Shown here: piece after piece, positions 8,199 to 16,592 of the stretch
Layout: each line of letters opens with the position of its first letter
Position numbering within the stretch: the stretch's first letter is position 1
NCBI RefSeq assembly: GCF_007197755.1
Contig: NZ_CP041636.1
Coordinates: forward strand, 1-64,000
Direction: 5' to 3'
DNA from: Ferrovibrio terrae
GTDB taxonomy: Bacteria; Pseudomonadota; Alphaproteobacteria; Ferrovibrionales; Ferrovibrionaceae
Length of the DNA stretch: 64,000 bases
The notes under the pieces: generated by a model
Told to the model about the DNA's origin: nothing
Seen by the model: the letters and a program-made list of their open reading frames with translations, nothing else
Databases searched by the model: none
Program-made: the position numbers and the translations under genes

Positions 8199-9464
8199 GT
8201 GCTGCACCATATCGCCATAGTTGGCAGCGGTCCCTCCGGGCTGTTTTGTGCCGACGCCCTGCTCCGCCAGCGTCCCGACCTGAAAATCGACGTGTTCGAC
8301 CGCCTGCCCACGCCATTTGGCCTGGTGCGATTCGGCGTCGCCCCCGACCATCAGGGCACCAAGGCGGTGACGCGGCAGTTCGACCGGCTGTTCGCCGGCG
8401 GCAACTTGCGCTTCCTTGGCCATGTGCAGGTCGGCCGCGACCTGCCGCTTGCCGACCTGCGCAACCATTACGACGCCGTGGTGCTGGCGGTGGGCGCCCA
8501 TGCCGACCGGCCGCTCGGCCTGCCGGGCGAGGACCTGCCGGGCCGCTACGGCTCGATGGCCTTCGTCGGCTGGTATAACGGCCATCCTGATTTCCGCGAT
8601 CTCGAACCTCTGCTCGACAGACCCGGCGCGGCCGTGATCGGCATGGGCAATGTCGCCATCGACATCGTCCGGGTGCTGGGCAAAACCAAAGCCGAAATGG
8701 CGAGCAGCGACCTGACGGCGCATGCAACTGAGGCAATCGCCGCCGCGAATTTCACTGATCTCTACATCCTCGGCCGCCGTGGCCCGGTGGAAGCCAGCTT
8801 CACCAGCACGGAGCTGGCCGAACTCGGCAGGCTGGAACGCGTGCGTCCCGTCGTGAAAAAAAGCGACCTGCCGGATGTCCTGCCCGCTGGCCTCGACGTG
8901 AACGAAGCGCGGGTGAAGGAAAAGAACTTGTCGATCCTGCATGAGTTTGCGGATCGCACGGACGACAGGCCGATCAAGCTGCACTTCCTGTTCAACACCT
9001 CGCCCGAGGCGATCATCGGCAACGGCCGCGTGGAAGGCCTGAAGATCAAGGGTGGCGCCACGCTGGACGTTGGCACGGTGATCAGCGCCATCGGCTATCG
9101 CACGGCGGCCGACGGCGACCTGCCGCAAAGCGATGCCCAGGGCGTGATTGCCAACACCGATGGCCGCATCGAGCCGGGCCTCTATGTGGTGGGCTGGGCC
9201 AAGCGCGGTCCTTCGGGCACCATCCCGACCAACCGCGCCGAGGCGAAGACCGTCGCCGACCTGCTGCTGGCCGATTACGCCAGTGACACCGCGCCACCGA
9301 AGGAAGGCTCGGCTGCGCTGGATGCCTGGCTGACCGGCCGTGGCGTCCACGTCATGGACTGGGCCTGCTGGAAGCGTATCGAGGCGGCGGAAATCGCCGC
9401 CGCAGTGCCTGGCAGCCCGCGCGCCAAACTCGCGGCCTGGGACGAGTTGAGAAAACACAAATAA
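8199..9464 (+). CDS. Ferredoxin/adrenodoxin-NADP+ reductase (FprA-like)
   Basis: FAD-dependent NADP reductase of the adrenodoxin reductase/FprA type that moves electrons between NADPH and ferredoxins. The FAD loop VGSGPSGLFCA lies at the N-terminus, followed by RLPTPFGLVRFGVAPDHQGTK typical of this branch, an NADPH loop GMGNVAIDIVR near residue 150, and GWAKRGPSGTIPTNRAEA near the C-terminus. The start is uncertain: GTG at 8199 lies beside the first conserved strand, while TTG at 8172 would add nine residues; neither has a strong ribosome site. Likely redox partner of a ferredoxin encoded elsewhere. Confidence 0.88.
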   Translation: MLHHIAIVGSGPSGLFCADALLRQRPDLKIDVFDRLPTPFGLVRFGVAPDHQGTKAVTRQFDRLFAGGNLRFLGHVQVGRDLPLADLRNHYDAVVLAVGAHADRPLGLPGEDLPGRYGSMAFVGWYNGHPDFRDLEPLLDRPGAAVIGMGNVAIDIVRVLGKTKAEMASSDLTAHATEAIAAANFTDLYILGRRGPVEASFTSTELAELGRLERVRPVVKKSDLPDVLPAGLDVNEARVKEKNLSILHEFADRTDDRPIKLHFLFNTSPEAIIGNGRVEGLKIKGGATLDVGTVISAIGYRTAADGDLPQSDAQGVIANTDGRIEPGLYVVGWAKRGPSGTIPTNRAEAKTVADLLLADYASDTAPPKEGSAALDAWLTGRGVHVMDWACWKRIEAAEIAAAVPGSPRAKLAAWDELRKHK

Positions 9465-9483
9465 TCATAAAAGGCGGGGAAAC

Positions 9484-10131
9484 ATGAAGCTCTACAACAA
9501 CGACGGATCGCCCTTTGCCGCGCGCGTCCGCATGCTGCTGCGTGCGAAGAATGCCGCACCCATCGAAATGCTGAAGCCCGGCGCCGATTACAAGACCATC
9601 GCGCCGATCGGCAAGATTCCGGCGCTGTTGCTGGATGACGGCACGCTGCTGCCGGAATCGGAAGTGATCTGCGGCTATCTCGATGCCACGCTGCCTGGTC
9701 CGTCGCTGTATCTCGACACACCGGAAGCGCGCGCCCGCGTCACCCTGATGGTGCGGCTGTCGGATCTTTATCTGGCGCCGGCGCTGCATGATTTCTTCGT
9801 GCTGCTGTTCACCCAACCGGGCAACCGGGAGGCCATCGAAGCTCTGGCCCCTGCTTTTGCGCGCGGGCTGAAATTCCTCGATATCTACGTGGCGAAAGAT
9901 GGCTGTGCTGCCGAGGCGCGCTTCAGCCAGGCCGACTGTACGCTCAGCCCCATGCTGTTCTATGTCGACGAGGTGCTGCCCGGCCTGATCGGCCAGAACC
10001 TTTTGGAAAAGCGTCCCGCGCTCAACACTTACTGGCAGCGCATCAAGTCGCATCCCACGGCGGCGCCGGTGCTGGATGAAGTCCGCAAGAGCTGGAGCCG
10101 CTATCAGCAGAAACTGCAGGCGTCGCAGTAG
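9484..10131 (+). CDS. Glutathione S-transferase family protein
   Basis: 215-residue GST-like protein. The thioredoxin-fold N-terminal domain starts MKLYNNDGSPFAARVRMLLRA, with the SPFA serine in the usual position for catalytic Ser/Cys, the cis-proline KIPALLLDDG and the glutathione-contact ESEVICGYLD. An all-helical C-terminal domain follows. Substrate unknown. It starts 19 bases after the FprA-like reductase with an AGGCGGGGA ribosome site, so the two are probably co-expressed. It converges on the TonB/TolA-like gene with three bases between stops. Confidence 0.88.
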   Translation: MKLYNNDGSPFAARVRMLLRAKNAAPIEMLKPGADYKTIAPIGKIPALLLDDGTLLPESEVICGYLDATLPGPSLYLDTPEARARVTLMVRLSDLYLAPALHDFFVLLFTQPGNREAIEALAPAFARGLKFLDIYVAKDGCAAEARFSQADCTLSPMLFYVDEVLPGLIGQNLLEKRPALNTYWQRIKSHPTAAPVLDEVRKSWSRYQQKLQASQ

Positions 10132-10134
10132 CGA

Positions 10135-11016
10135 CTACAGATCACCCACACGGAAGTTGAGTTCCAGCACCTTCGGATAGCCTTCCGCATTTGGCGGCAT
10201 CTTCAGCGGCTGTGCCAAGCGCATGGCGCGCAGGAAGGTTTCCACCGCTGTACGGAAGGCCGCGGCCTCAGGCCGCGGATCGTTGGCGATGCGGTCCCAG
10301 TTCTCCACCATCTTCCTCATATCCCAGGGATCGTCCTTGCCGAATGGCGGCGCCAGCATACCGTCGGCCAGCACGCGATAGCGGCCGAAAATGCGGATAT
10401 CGGCAAAGCGCGGCGCGTCGAAATCGAGCACCCAGGCGCGCTGGATCTGACTGAGGAAAAAATCGCTTTCCGACTGCGTCATCGACGCGCCGGTCTCTCC
10501 GGCGGCTGCACCCGGTGCGCCGCGCTGGCGGTTGCCGGTGGTCTGCTGCGAGGGCAGCGTGCGCTGCGCCTGTTGTGGCGGCGCCGGCGTCGTGGTGGGA
10601 CCCGACTGACCCAGCATCGGCGCGGGCTGCGGCCGGTCGCTAGCCTGCGGACGCGCGCGCTGGCCAGAGCTGGGCGGTGCGCGCGACGGGTCCTGCGTCA
10701 CCGGCGCCTGCTGCAGCTGCGGCACCGATGGCGGCGGCACGTCTTTCAGTTCCTCCACCACGCGCGGCTGCGTGGGGGGTGTCGGTGCGGGTGGTGGCGG
10801 CGCAGCTTGGGGCGCGGGCGGCGGTGCCGGTTTCGGCGCTGGCGGCATCACGAACTCGGCCAGCACCGGGGGCGGCTCGGGCTGAACCCGCCAGGTCCAG
10901 GGCTCGATCAGCAGCAGGATGGCCACCAGTCCGTGCAGCAACAGGGACAGCGCCAGCGCCACCCAGAGGCGACGATTGTCCCAATCTTGCGAGCGATATT
11001 CTAAAAAGCTGGCCAT
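10135..11016 (-). CDS. TonB/TolA-like inner-membrane protein with proline-rich linker
   Basis: 293 residues from the ATG at 11016; an in-frame ATG at 11052 is possible. A short cytoplasmic start is followed by one transmembrane helix (about residues 14-36) containing S-x3-H-x6-L, the proton-force coupling pattern of TonB and TolA. Residues about 45-165 are rich in Pro, Ala and Gln, like the periplasm-spanning linker of those proteins. A globular C-terminal part of about 115 residues ends in LELNFRVGDL, a strand-like finish. No exbB, exbD, tolQ, tolR or receptor gene is nearby. Function as an energy transducer is inferred from architecture only. Confidence 0.68.
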   Translation of the reverse strand: MASFLEYRSQDWDNRRLWVALALSLLLHGLVAILLLIEPWTWRVQPEPPPVLAEFVMPPAPKPAPPPAPQAAPPPPAPTPPTQPRVVEELKDVPPPSVPQLQQAPVTQDPSRAPPSSGQRARPQASDRPQPAPMLGQSGPTTTPAPPQQAQRTLPSQQTTGNRQRGAPGAAAGETGASMTQSESDFFLSQIQRAWVLDFDAPRFADIRIFGRYRVLADGMLAPPFGKDDPWDMRKMVENWDRIANDPRPEAAAFRTAVETFLRAMRLAQPLKMPPNAEGYPKVLELNFRVGDL

Positions 11017-11125
11017 ACCCAAAGACTTAGCGCTGACGTAGCGGCAGGCCAAGGCTTTTGCCCGCGCAAATCGCCTCGGCTATAACCGATTGTCCGACAA
11101 ACTATAAGACCAAGCGGAGAGAAAC

Positions 11126-13228
11126 GTGTCCGAACCAGTCGCCGTTACCCCAAACGCCGTCAGCTATGCTGTCCGGGATGGCATCGCCGTCCTCACCATC
11201 GAAAACCCGCCGGTCAACGCACTGGGCCAGGCGGTGCGCGCCGGGATCATCGCAGGCCTGGATCAGGCCGATGCCGATGCAAGTGTGCAGGCCGCGGTGA
11301 TCATCGGCGGCGGACGCACCTTCATTGCCGGTGCCGACATCAAGGAATTCGGCAAACCGCCGACACAGCCCTATCTGCCCGACGTGCTGAAGCGCATCGA
11401 GGCGATGACCAAGCCGGTCGTGGCTGCGCTGCATGGCACGGCACTGGGTGGCGGCTTTGAAGTGGCGCTGACCTGCCATTGGCGTGTCGGCATCGACAGC
11501 GGCCAGGTCGGCCTGCCGGAAGTGAAGCTAGGCCTGCTGCCCGGTTCAGGCGGCACGCAGCGCCTGCCGCGCGTGGTTGGGCCGAAGGTGGCGCTCGACA
11601 TGATCGTGTCGGGCAATCCGATCCCGAACAAAAAAGCCGCCGAGCTTGGCGCCATCGACGAGATCGTGAACGGCGACCTGCTGGACGGTGCGCTGGCCTT
11701 TGCCAAAAAGGTCGTGGCCGAGAAGCGCCCGCTGCGGCTGGTGCGCGACATGAACGACAAGGTCAGCAATGTCGATCCCGCGCTCTTTGCCGACTACCGC
11801 AAGAGCATCGAGAAGAAGGCCAAGGGCTTCCTCGGTCCCTGGCGTTGCATCGACGCGGTGGAAATCGCCACCAAACTACCGATCGACGACGGACTGCTGA
11901 AGGAGCGCGAGTTCTTCTTTGAATGCATGGCCAGCCCGCAGCGCGCCGCGCAGATCCACGCCTTCTTCTCCGAACGCGAGGCCACCAAGATTCCCGGCCT
12001 GTCCGAAGACGTGAAGCCCAAGCCGATCAAGTCGGCGGCGGTCCTCGGTGCCGGCACGATGGGCGGCGGCATTGCGATGAACTTCGCCAATGCTGGCATT
12101 CCGGTGAAGCTGCTGGACGTCTCTCAGGAAGCGCTCAGCAAGGGTCTGGGCACGATCGAGAAGAATTACGCGACGTCTGTTGCCCGCGGCAGCATGAAAC
12201 AGGAGGCGATGGATCGGGCGATGAAGCTGATCTCCGCCACCCAGCATTTCGAGGATATCGGTGACGCCGATATCGTGGTGGAAGCCGTGTTCGAGGAAAT
12301 GGGCGTCAAGAAAGACGTGTTCGGCAAGCTCGACAAGGTGATGAAGCCCGGTGCCGTGCTGGCCACCAATACCTCGACGCTGGATATCGACGAGATCGCA
12401 ACCAGTACCAAACGGCCGCAGGACGTGATCGGCACGCATTTCTTCAGCCCGGCCAATGTGATGAAGCTGCTGGAAAACGTGCGCGGCGCGAAATCCTCGC
12501 CCGAGACCATCGCGACCGTAATGGCGCTGGGCAAGCAGCTGAAGAAGGTCTCGGTGCTGGCCGGCAACTGCGACGGCTTCATCGGCAACCGCATGCTGCA
12601 CGGCTATCTGCGTGAGGCAAATTTCCTGCTGGAAGAAGGCTGCAGCCCTGAGCAGATCGACCGCGCGCTGGAGGAATTCGGCCTCGCCATGGGTCCCTTC
12701 CGTATGGGCGATCTGGCCGGCCTTGATGTCGGCTGGCGCATCCGCAAGGGCAAGGCACATCTGCGGCCCAAGGACGAGCGCTATTCCAGGGTGGCCGACC
12801 GGCTCTGCGAGCTTGGCCGCTTCGGCCAGAAGACCGGCGCCGGCTTCTATACATACGAAGGCCGCGATGCCCGTCCCGATCCGGTGGTAAAAGACATCAT
12901 CCTGGAGGAATCCAAAGCGCAAGGCATTGAACGGCGGGAGATTTCCGACGAGGAAATCGTGCAGCGCTGCATGTATCCTCTGGTCAACGAGGGCGCGAAA
13001 ATCCTCGAGGAAGGCATCGCCATCCGGTCCAGCGATATCGACATCGTTTACCTTTTCGGCTATGGCTTCCCCGTCTATCGCGGCGGGCCGATGTTCTGGG
13101 CTGAACAGATCGGCCTCGACAAGGTGCTCGCCACGATCCGCGGTTTCCACAAGACCCACGGCAAGTTCTGGGAGCCGGCCAAACTGCTGGTCCAGCGTGC
13201 CGAAGCCGGCAAGGGATGGAAGGGCTGA
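11126..13228 (+). CDS. fadJ: Bifunctional enoyl-CoA hydratase/3-hydroxyacyl-CoA dehydrogenase
   Basis: 700-residue trifunctional-type alpha subunit of beta-oxidation. The N-terminal crotonase domain (residues 1-190) has GADIKEF, LGGGFEVAL and GLPEVKLGLLPGSGGTQRLPR with the catalytic glutamates. The NAD-binding domain opens at about 306 with GAGTMGGGIAMNFANAG, continues through GTHFFSPANVMKLLE, and two C-terminal helical domains follow. The GTG start at 11126 is preceded by GGAGAGAAA. No thiolase gene lies beside it, unlike many fadJ/fadB operons. The name fadJ rather than fadB is a family-level choice. Confidence 0.92.
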   Translation: MSEPVAVTPNAVSYAVRDGIAVLTIENPPVNALGQAVRAGIIAGLDQADADASVQAAVIIGGGRTFIAGADIKEFGKPPTQPYLPDVLKRIEAMTKPVVAALHGTALGGGFEVALTCHWRVGIDSGQVGLPEVKLGLLPGSGGTQRLPRVVGPKVALDMIVSGNPIPNKKAAELGAIDEIVNGDLLDGALAFAKKVVAEKRPLRLVRDMNDKVSNVDPALFADYRKSIEKKAKGFLGPWRCIDAVEIATKLPIDDGLLKEREFFFECMASPQRAAQIHAFFSEREATKIPGLSEDVKPKPIKSAAVLGAGTMGGGIAMNFANAGIPVKLLDVSQEALSKGLGTIEKNYATSVARGSMKQEAMDRAMKLISATQHFEDIGDADIVVEAVFEEMGVKKDVFGKLDKVMKPGAVLATNTSTLDIDEIATSTKRPQDVIGTHFFSPANVMKLLENVRGAKSSPETIATVMALGKQLKKVSVLAGNCDGFIGNRMLHGYLREANFLLEEGCSPEQIDRALEEFGLAMGPFRMGDLAGLDVGWRIRKGKAHLRPKDERYSRVADRLCELGRFGQKTGAGFYTYEGRDARPDPVVKDIILEESKAQGIERREISDEEIVQRCMYPLVNEGAKILEEGIAIRSSDIDIVYLFGYGFPVYRGGPMFWAEQIGLDKVLATIRGFHKTHGKFWEPAKLLVQRAEAGKGWKG

Positions 13229-13267
13229 CAAGCTCCCGTCCGGAGTCAGAGGTAGCTCAAGAGTCCG

Positions 13268-14878
13268 ATGTCCGAATCTGCAGTCTCATATCCGGGCGCC
13301 AATGATCCAATTGGCGCCCGGCGTACTTTCGCCATCATCGCGCATCCTGACGCCGGCAAGACCACGCTGACCGAAAAGCTGCTGCTGTTCGGCGGCGCGA
13401 TCCATCTGGCCGGTGCCGTGAAAGCGCGTGGCGAAAACCGTCGTGCCCGCTCCGACTTCATGAAAATCGAGCAGCAGCGCGGCATCTCGGTCTCGACCTC
13501 GGTGATGAATTTCGAGTTCAAGGGCTGGACCTTCAATCTGCTCGACACGCCGGGCCACGAAGACTTCAGCGAAGACACCTATCGTACGCTGACTGCGGTT
13601 GATAGCGCGGTCATGGTGCTTGATGCGGCCAAGGGTATCGAAACCCAGACCCGCAAGCTGTTCGAAGTCTGCCGCCTGCGCGACGTGCCGATCACGACAT
13701 TCGTGAACAAGATCGACCGCGAAAGTCAGGACCCTTTTGCGTTGCTGGACGAAGTCGGCTCGACACTGGCGCTGGAATGCGTACCGGTGAACTGGCCGAT
13801 CGGCATGGGCTACGAATTCAAGGGCTGCTACGACCTGATCGGCAAGCGCCTGCTGCTGGTCGGCAAGGAAAACAAGAATCTCGAGCCAGAGGTGATCATC
13901 CTCGACAAGGGGCTGGACGATCCGCGCGCCGCCGAGATGATCCCGGCCGCGCAGCTCGCCAAGCTGCAGGAAGATATCGCACTGATCGAAGGCGCCTGCC
14001 CGCCGTTTGATATCGAGAGCTATCGCCAGGGCCATATGACGCCGGTTTACTTCGGCTCGGCGCTGAAGAATTTCGGCGTCGATGAACTGCTGAAGGGTCT
14101 GGGCGAATTCGCGCCGCCGCCGCGACCGCAGCCGACCGACAAGCGCATGGTGCAGCCGACCGACAAGGGCGTTACCGGTTTCGTGTTCAAGGTCCAGGCC
14201 AATATGGACAAGAACCACCGCGACCGCGTCGCCTTCCTGCGGCTCTGCTCGGGCCATTTCAAGCGTGGCATGAAGCTGAAGCAGGTCTCGACCGGCAAGT
14301 CGATCACGGTGAGCAACCCGACGCTGTTCTTCGCACAGGACCGTTCGCTGGCGGATGAAGCCTGGCCCGGCGACATCATCGGCATTCCCAATCATGGCGT
14401 ACTGCGCGTCGGCGATACGCTGACCGAGAGCGAAGACCTGCGCTTCACCGGCATTCCCAACTTCGCGCCGGAAATCCTGCGCCGCGTGCGGCTCGGCGAT
14501 CCTATGAAGGCCAAGCATCTGCAGCGCGCGCTGGAGGATCTGGCCGAGGAAGGCGTGACGCAGGTGTTCCGCCCCCGGATCGGCGCCGACTGGATCGTCG
14601 GCCTGGTCGGCCCGCTTCAGCTGGATGTTCTCGCGGCCCGACTGAGCGAGGAATACAGCCTTCAGGCCGGCTTCGAGACCGCGCCCTTTGAAACCGCCCG
14701 CTGGGTGGACGCCGAAAATCCGCGCGATCTGCACGACTTTGTCGAGCAGAACCGCGGCACTATCGCGGATGATCGCGAGGGCAACCCGGTCTTCATGGCG
14801 CGCAACACCTGGGAACTCTCCTATATCGAGAAGAAATGGGATAAGATCCGTTTCCATGCGACGCGGGAACGCCATTAA
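13268..14878 (+). CDS. prfC: Peptide chain release factor 3
   Basis: 536-residue translational GTPase that recycles RF1/RF2 from the ribosome after termination. The P-loop AHPDAGKTTLTEKLL lies near residue 25, the switch region QQRGISVSTSV follows, then DTPGHEDFSEDTYR (G3) and NKIDRE (G4). Length and the C-terminal region match RF3 (about 530 residues) rather than EF-G. The last 23 bases overlap the start of the following exported-protein gene, suggesting translational coupling. Confidence 0.95.
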   Translation: MSESAVSYPGANDPIGARRTFAIIAHPDAGKTTLTEKLLLFGGAIHLAGAVKARGENRRARSDFMKIEQQRGISVSTSVMNFEFKGWTFNLLDTPGHEDFSEDTYRTLTAVDSAVMVLDAAKGIETQTRKLFEVCRLRDVPITTFVNKIDRESQDPFALLDEVGSTLALECVPVNWPIGMGYEFKGCYDLIGKRLLLVGKENKNLEPEVIILDKGLDDPRAAEMIPAAQLAKLQEDIALIEGACPPFDIESYRQGHMTPVYFGSALKNFGVDELLKGLGEFAPPPRPQPTDKRMVQPTDKGVTGFVFKVQANMDKNHRDRVAFLRLCSGHFKRGMKLKQVSTGKSITVSNPTLFFAQDRSLADEAWPGDIIGIPNHGVLRVGDTLTESEDLRFTGIPNFAPEILRRVRLGDPMKAKHLQRALEDLAEEGVTQVFRPRIGADWIVGLVGPLQLDVLAARLSEEYSLQAGFETAPFETARWVDAENPRDLHDFVEQNRGTIADDREGNPVFMARNTWELSYIEKKWDKIRFHATRERH

Positions 14879-15338
14879 CCATATCGATCGCCGCCGCCTG
14901 CTTGTTGTGCTGGCGGCCGGCAGCCTGCTGCCCGTAAACGTCTGGGCGCAGGAGAAGAAGGAAAAGAAGAAGAGCGATACGCCGGTGGAAAAGCCGCTGG
15001 TCAACACGCCGCTTCTGGTGATCGACGCGGTCACGGCGCCGATCTCGGGTCCGCCGGGCTCCAAGGTGATCATGACGCTGACCGTGGATTGCGGCAACGT
15101 CGAGACCGCGCGCAAGGTCGATGACCTGATGCCGCGCGTCTACAACGCGGTGATCCTGGAACTGAACCGCGAACCGCTTGGCCGTGACGGCCGCATCTAC
15201 GACAATGATATTGAAGGGCTGAAGCGCCGGCTGGTCTACCAGATCAACCGCTCACTGCAGGGCCCGCAGGTGGTCGGCGTCTATATCCGCTCGATGCAGG
15301 AAGTGCCGCTGCGCGCCCCCAGCAGCGGCCGCTCATAA
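14856..15338 (+). CDS. Exported FliL-like small protein
   Basis: 160 residues from the ATG at 14856, inside the 3' end of prfC. A basic stretch (IDRRR) and hydrophobic core up to VWAQ form a signal peptide or anchor; a Lys/Glu-rich linker follows. The C-terminal 90 residues (strand VIMTLTVDCG, helix VDDLMPRVYNAVILELN, then a second helix and strand VVGVYIRSM) resemble the periplasmic FliL/SPFH-like fold. No flagellar gene is present in the window, so involvement in a flagellar motor is not supported here. The similarity is by pattern only. Confidence 0.65.
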   Translation: MRRGNAINHIDRRRLLVVLAAGSLLPVNVWAQEKKEKKKSDTPVEKPLVNTPLLVIDAVTAPISGPPGSKVIMTLTVDCGNVETARKVDDLMPRVYNAVILELNREPLGRDGRIYDNDIEGLKRRLVYQINRSLQGPQVVGVYIRSMQEVPLRAPSSGRS

Positions 15339-15341
15339 AGA

Positions 15342-15818
15342 CTAGTCGTCGCGCGAAAACAGGATCGACTTCGCGTGGATGTCATCGATGCTGCTCAGCA
15401 GATCGTCGATCTTCGCTTCCAGCATGTCGGCCGCCTGACGCGCCATGCTGAGCTCTTCCTCCACCGCCTGCAGCATCGCCTGACGTGCCGCACCGATAAT
15501 GGCGCCGTTCGGCTGGGCCGGGAAACTGACGCATTTCGTCACAAACCGGCGCACCGCGGAGGCCGAGGGCAAAGTGCCCAGCACCAGCTTCGCCGGCAGC
15601 GCCACCACCATCCAGCCCGGATTGGCGTGCATCACGGCGAAGTCGCCGTGGCTGAAACCGGGTCGCGACGGCGCATCGGGGGCTGAACCCGGCAGCTGGA
15701 CCTCAGCGGCCTGCCAGCCAAACGCAAGGAATTCCTGCTCGGCCGCCACCCGCATGTCCTGCAGGGTCTCCTGCTCTGTCCGTTCATCTGATTGCTGGTC
15801 GGGGGACTGTTCGATCAC
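15342..15818 (-). CDS. Conserved-looking hypothetical protein
   Basis: 158 residues, no signal peptide or membrane helix seen. The middle (HANPGWMVVALPAKLVLGTLPSA) looks like a folded core, and the last 45 residues form a helix rich in Ala, Leu and acidic residues (AVEEELSMARQAADMLEAKIDDLLSSIDD), possibly a coiled coil. I do not recognise a family. It is the last gene of a long leftward run, 16 bases after the aldo/keto reductase stop, and it converges with the FliL-like gene at three bases distance. Confidence 0.65.
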   Translation of the reverse strand: MIEQSPDQQSDERTEQETLQDMRVAAEQEFLAFGWQAAEVQLPGSAPDAPSRPGFSHGDFAVMHANPGWMVVALPAKLVLGTLPSASAVRRFVTKCVSFPAQPNGAIIGAARQAMLQAVEEELSMARQAADMLEAKIDDLLSSIDDIHAKSILFSRDD

Positions 15819-15833
15819 GCTTCGCTCCGCTCA

Positions 15834-16592
15834 TTACCGCGTTGCCCGCAGGGCCGCCGCATTGGCCCGCAGATTGGCCGGCGACAGCGTGCCGACCACG
15901 ATACTGCAAGTGCCGGGCAAAGTCGCGGCTGCCTTCAGCGCGGCCGCAGGATCGATGGCATGGCCGCTGGCCAGCGCCTTCTTGATCAGCACGCCCCTGC
16001 CCTGCGCCGCCGCCCGCGCGATCAGCGGCGCTTCTTCCGTGTAACCGGGATTCCAGGTCGCCATCAGCAGATCGACATGCGGCAGCAGGCGGTCGCCGCC
16101 GGCCACGGTCTTGCCTGAGAAGCCGGTGGCGCGGATCAGGCCCTTCCGCTTCAGCCGGGCCAGTTCCTCGGCCGCTGGCAGGAAGCGGTCGCCCGCCTCG
16201 TCCACGCCATCGGAATGTAGCAGCACGGCATCGAGATAGTCGGTTCGTAACAGGCGCAGGCTGGTCTCGACCGAGGCGCGGATCGCCGTGGCCGAGAAAT
16301 CGAAGCGCGAAATAGAGTTTTCGAAAAATTCGCCGGCTTTGGTGGCGATCACCCAGTCCTCGCGTTTGCCGGGCCGCAATAGCCCCAGCCGCTGCTCGCT
16401 GAGGCCATAGGCCGGCGCGGTATCGAGCAGGTTGATGCCAAGCTCTCGCGCGGTTTCCAGCAATGTCACCACGGCCGCATCGTCCGGCAGGTCGAAGGCC
16501 TGCGGATATTTCACGCCTTCATTGCGGCCGAGCTTCACGGTGCCGAGCCCAAGCAGGCTGACCTGAATGCCGGTTGTGCCGAGCGCCCTCAT
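15834..16592 (-). CDS. Aldo/keto reductase
   Basis: 252-residue aldo/keto reductase. The catalytic tetrad is visible: Asp and Tyr in NLLDTAPAYGLSEQRLG, Lys in VIATKAGE and His in AVLLHSDG. The start is the ATG at 16592, which overlaps the stop of the upstream FAD oxidoreductase gene in an ATGA arrangement; an upstream ATG at 16613 would lengthen the overlap without adding family-like sequence. At 252 residues it is somewhat shorter than typical AKRs, with a reduced C-terminal loop. Sugar or aldehyde substrate not predictable. Confidence 0.85.
   Translation of the reverse strand: MRALGTTGIQVSLLGLGTVKLGRNEGVKYPQAFDLPDDAAVVTLLETARELGINLLDTAPAYGLSEQRLGLLRPGKREDWVIATKAGEFFENSISRFDFSATAIRASVETSLRLLRTDYLDAVLLHSDGVDEAGDRFLPAAEELARLKRKGLIRATGFSGKTVAGGDRLLPHVDLLMATWNPGYTEEAPLIARAAAQGRGVLIKKALASGHAIDPAAALKAAATLPGTCSIVVGTLSPANLRANAAALRATR

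Noticed and set aside
10122-10135. Inverted repeat GTCGC-AGTA-GCGAC at the convergent stops of the GST and TonB/TolA-like genes, considered as a terminator
   Set aside because: The stem is only five pairs with no T tract on either side; it may be chance.
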